Source: Alphaproteobacteria bacterium (GTDB lineage Bacteria; Pseudomonadota; Alphaproteobacteria; UBA828). From it: 15,937 nucleotides of DNA. Shown here in pieces: positions 15,174 through 15,937 of this stretch. Below the pieces are notes generated by a model that saw only the letters and a list, made by a program, of their open reading frames with translations, made no database searches and was not told the DNA's origin. Where the stretch lies: the NCBI GenBank assembly GCA_029937205.1, contig JAPYQV010000017.1, forward strand, positions 1 through 15,937, read 5' to 3'. A program made the translations under genes and the position numbers. The stretch's first letter is position 1; each line of letters starts with the position of its first letter.

Positions 15174-15191
15174 TAACGACAGCGGCATAAT
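15166..15191 (+). promoter_or_regulatory. Putative rnpB promoter
   Basis: TTGACT (15166-15171) resembles a -35 box and CATAAT (15186-15191) a -10 box, ending eight bases before the predicted 5' end of RNase P RNA. The 14-base spacing is shorter than the usual 16-18, so the -35 assignment is uncertain; the -10 position fits the expected start well. Confidence 0.45.
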
Positions 15192-15199
15192 CTACCCCC

Positions 15200-15623
<424 letters not shown>

Positions 15624-15937
15624 TTTACTTCGAACGAATATTGCGGCGACTTTAGCGCTACTGCGGCATTATTATATTTTTAGGGAAATTTCCGCTCCCA
15701 TCTCTAGATATAGACAGTGAAGAACAATCACCCACTACATACAGTAGGAAATGTATCCTGGGCGTAGCCTCGCTTTCAGCACCGTATGAGAACAAATAAA
15801 GAACAATATTCAATTTTTGTTATTTGAAATGATCGGACGGCTGAAGGTATCCAATCGTTTCATAAGAGATTTTGGTAATAACATTCCTTTCGTTTGCATT
15901 AATTCCCATCGACTATGACTTGTTTTTTATTTGAAAT
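15624..15937. other. A+T-rich gene-free tail after rnpB
   Basis: The 314 bases are far richer in A+T than the rest of the window. No open frame with a ribosome site is visible; the longest I noticed, ATG at 15829 to TGA at 15918 (29 codons), has none. TTATTTGAAAT occurs twice, 107 bases apart (15820-15830 and 15927-15937). Short overlapping dyads lie near 15733-15753 (CTAC/GTAG and ATACA/TGTAT). It may be the upstream region of the next gene to the right. Confidence 0.5.
15820..15937 (+). repeat. Two direct copies of TTATTTGAAAT, 107 bases apart
   Basis: Exact 11-base copies at 15820-15830 and 15927-15937, each preceded by a T-rich run; the second touches the window edge, so the match might extend. 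In such A+T-rich DNA this may be chance. Confidence 0.35.

Noticed and set aside
15829..15918. 29-codon open frame in the A+T-rich tail
   Set aside because: No ribosome binding site, no recognisable peptide and too short to distinguish from chance.

Overview
The window looks like a chromosomal segment of an alphaproteobacterium, possibly Rhodospirillales-like. The grounds are moderately high G+C in coding DNA, an AMP-dependent acyl-CoA ligase overlapping livG, an mlaA-mlaC pair, an EF-G paralogue with a DCPGS G3 motif, and a type A RNase P RNA directly behind an Amidase_2 gene. The family calls come from reading motifs; no database search was run, so the taxonomy is inference. I see no CRISPR array, rRNA, tRNA, transposase or prophage gene.

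Layout. (1) 1-2732, minus strand: an operon end with an acyl-CoA ligase-like gene followed, with a 4-base ATGA overlap, by livG, which runs off the left edge. (2) 2996-3451, plus: a DUF3237 protein. (3) 3475-4952, minus: mlaA then mlaC, again joined by an ATGA overlap (outer-membrane phospholipid transport). (4) A gene-poor, A+T-richer stretch of about 650 bases containing a perfect hairpin. (5) 5606-6838, plus: a degenerate GGDEF/EAL-type protein. (6) 6897-8933, minus: an EF-G-like GTPase, divergent from (7) djlA (9167-9913, TerB plus J domain) and an EamA/DMT permease (9941-10825). (8) 11005-14341, plus: a hybrid sensor kinase whose sensor half is broken by a frameshift and a nonsense codon, an intact kinase-REC-REC half, and an Hpt-like protein. 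(9) 14405-15157, plus: an Amidase_2 protein with a peptidoglycan-binding domain. (10) 15200-15623, plus: rnpB. (11) A gene-free A+T-rich tail.

How the parts fit. The first module probably couples uptake of a branched-chain amino acid or similar acid with CoA activation, but the ligase lacks the usual catalytic lysine. mlaA/mlaC, djlA and the amidase are envelope-related. The kinase and Hpt genes form a probable phosphorelay, in which the membrane sensor seems lost while an internal Shine-Dalgarno sequence could still produce a soluble hybrid kinase.

I did not find a convincing, wholly new multi-gene system. The most notable signals are the broken-but-possibly-still-expressed kinase, the catalytically degenerate EAL protein, and the liv-linked ligase with Gln in place of Lys.
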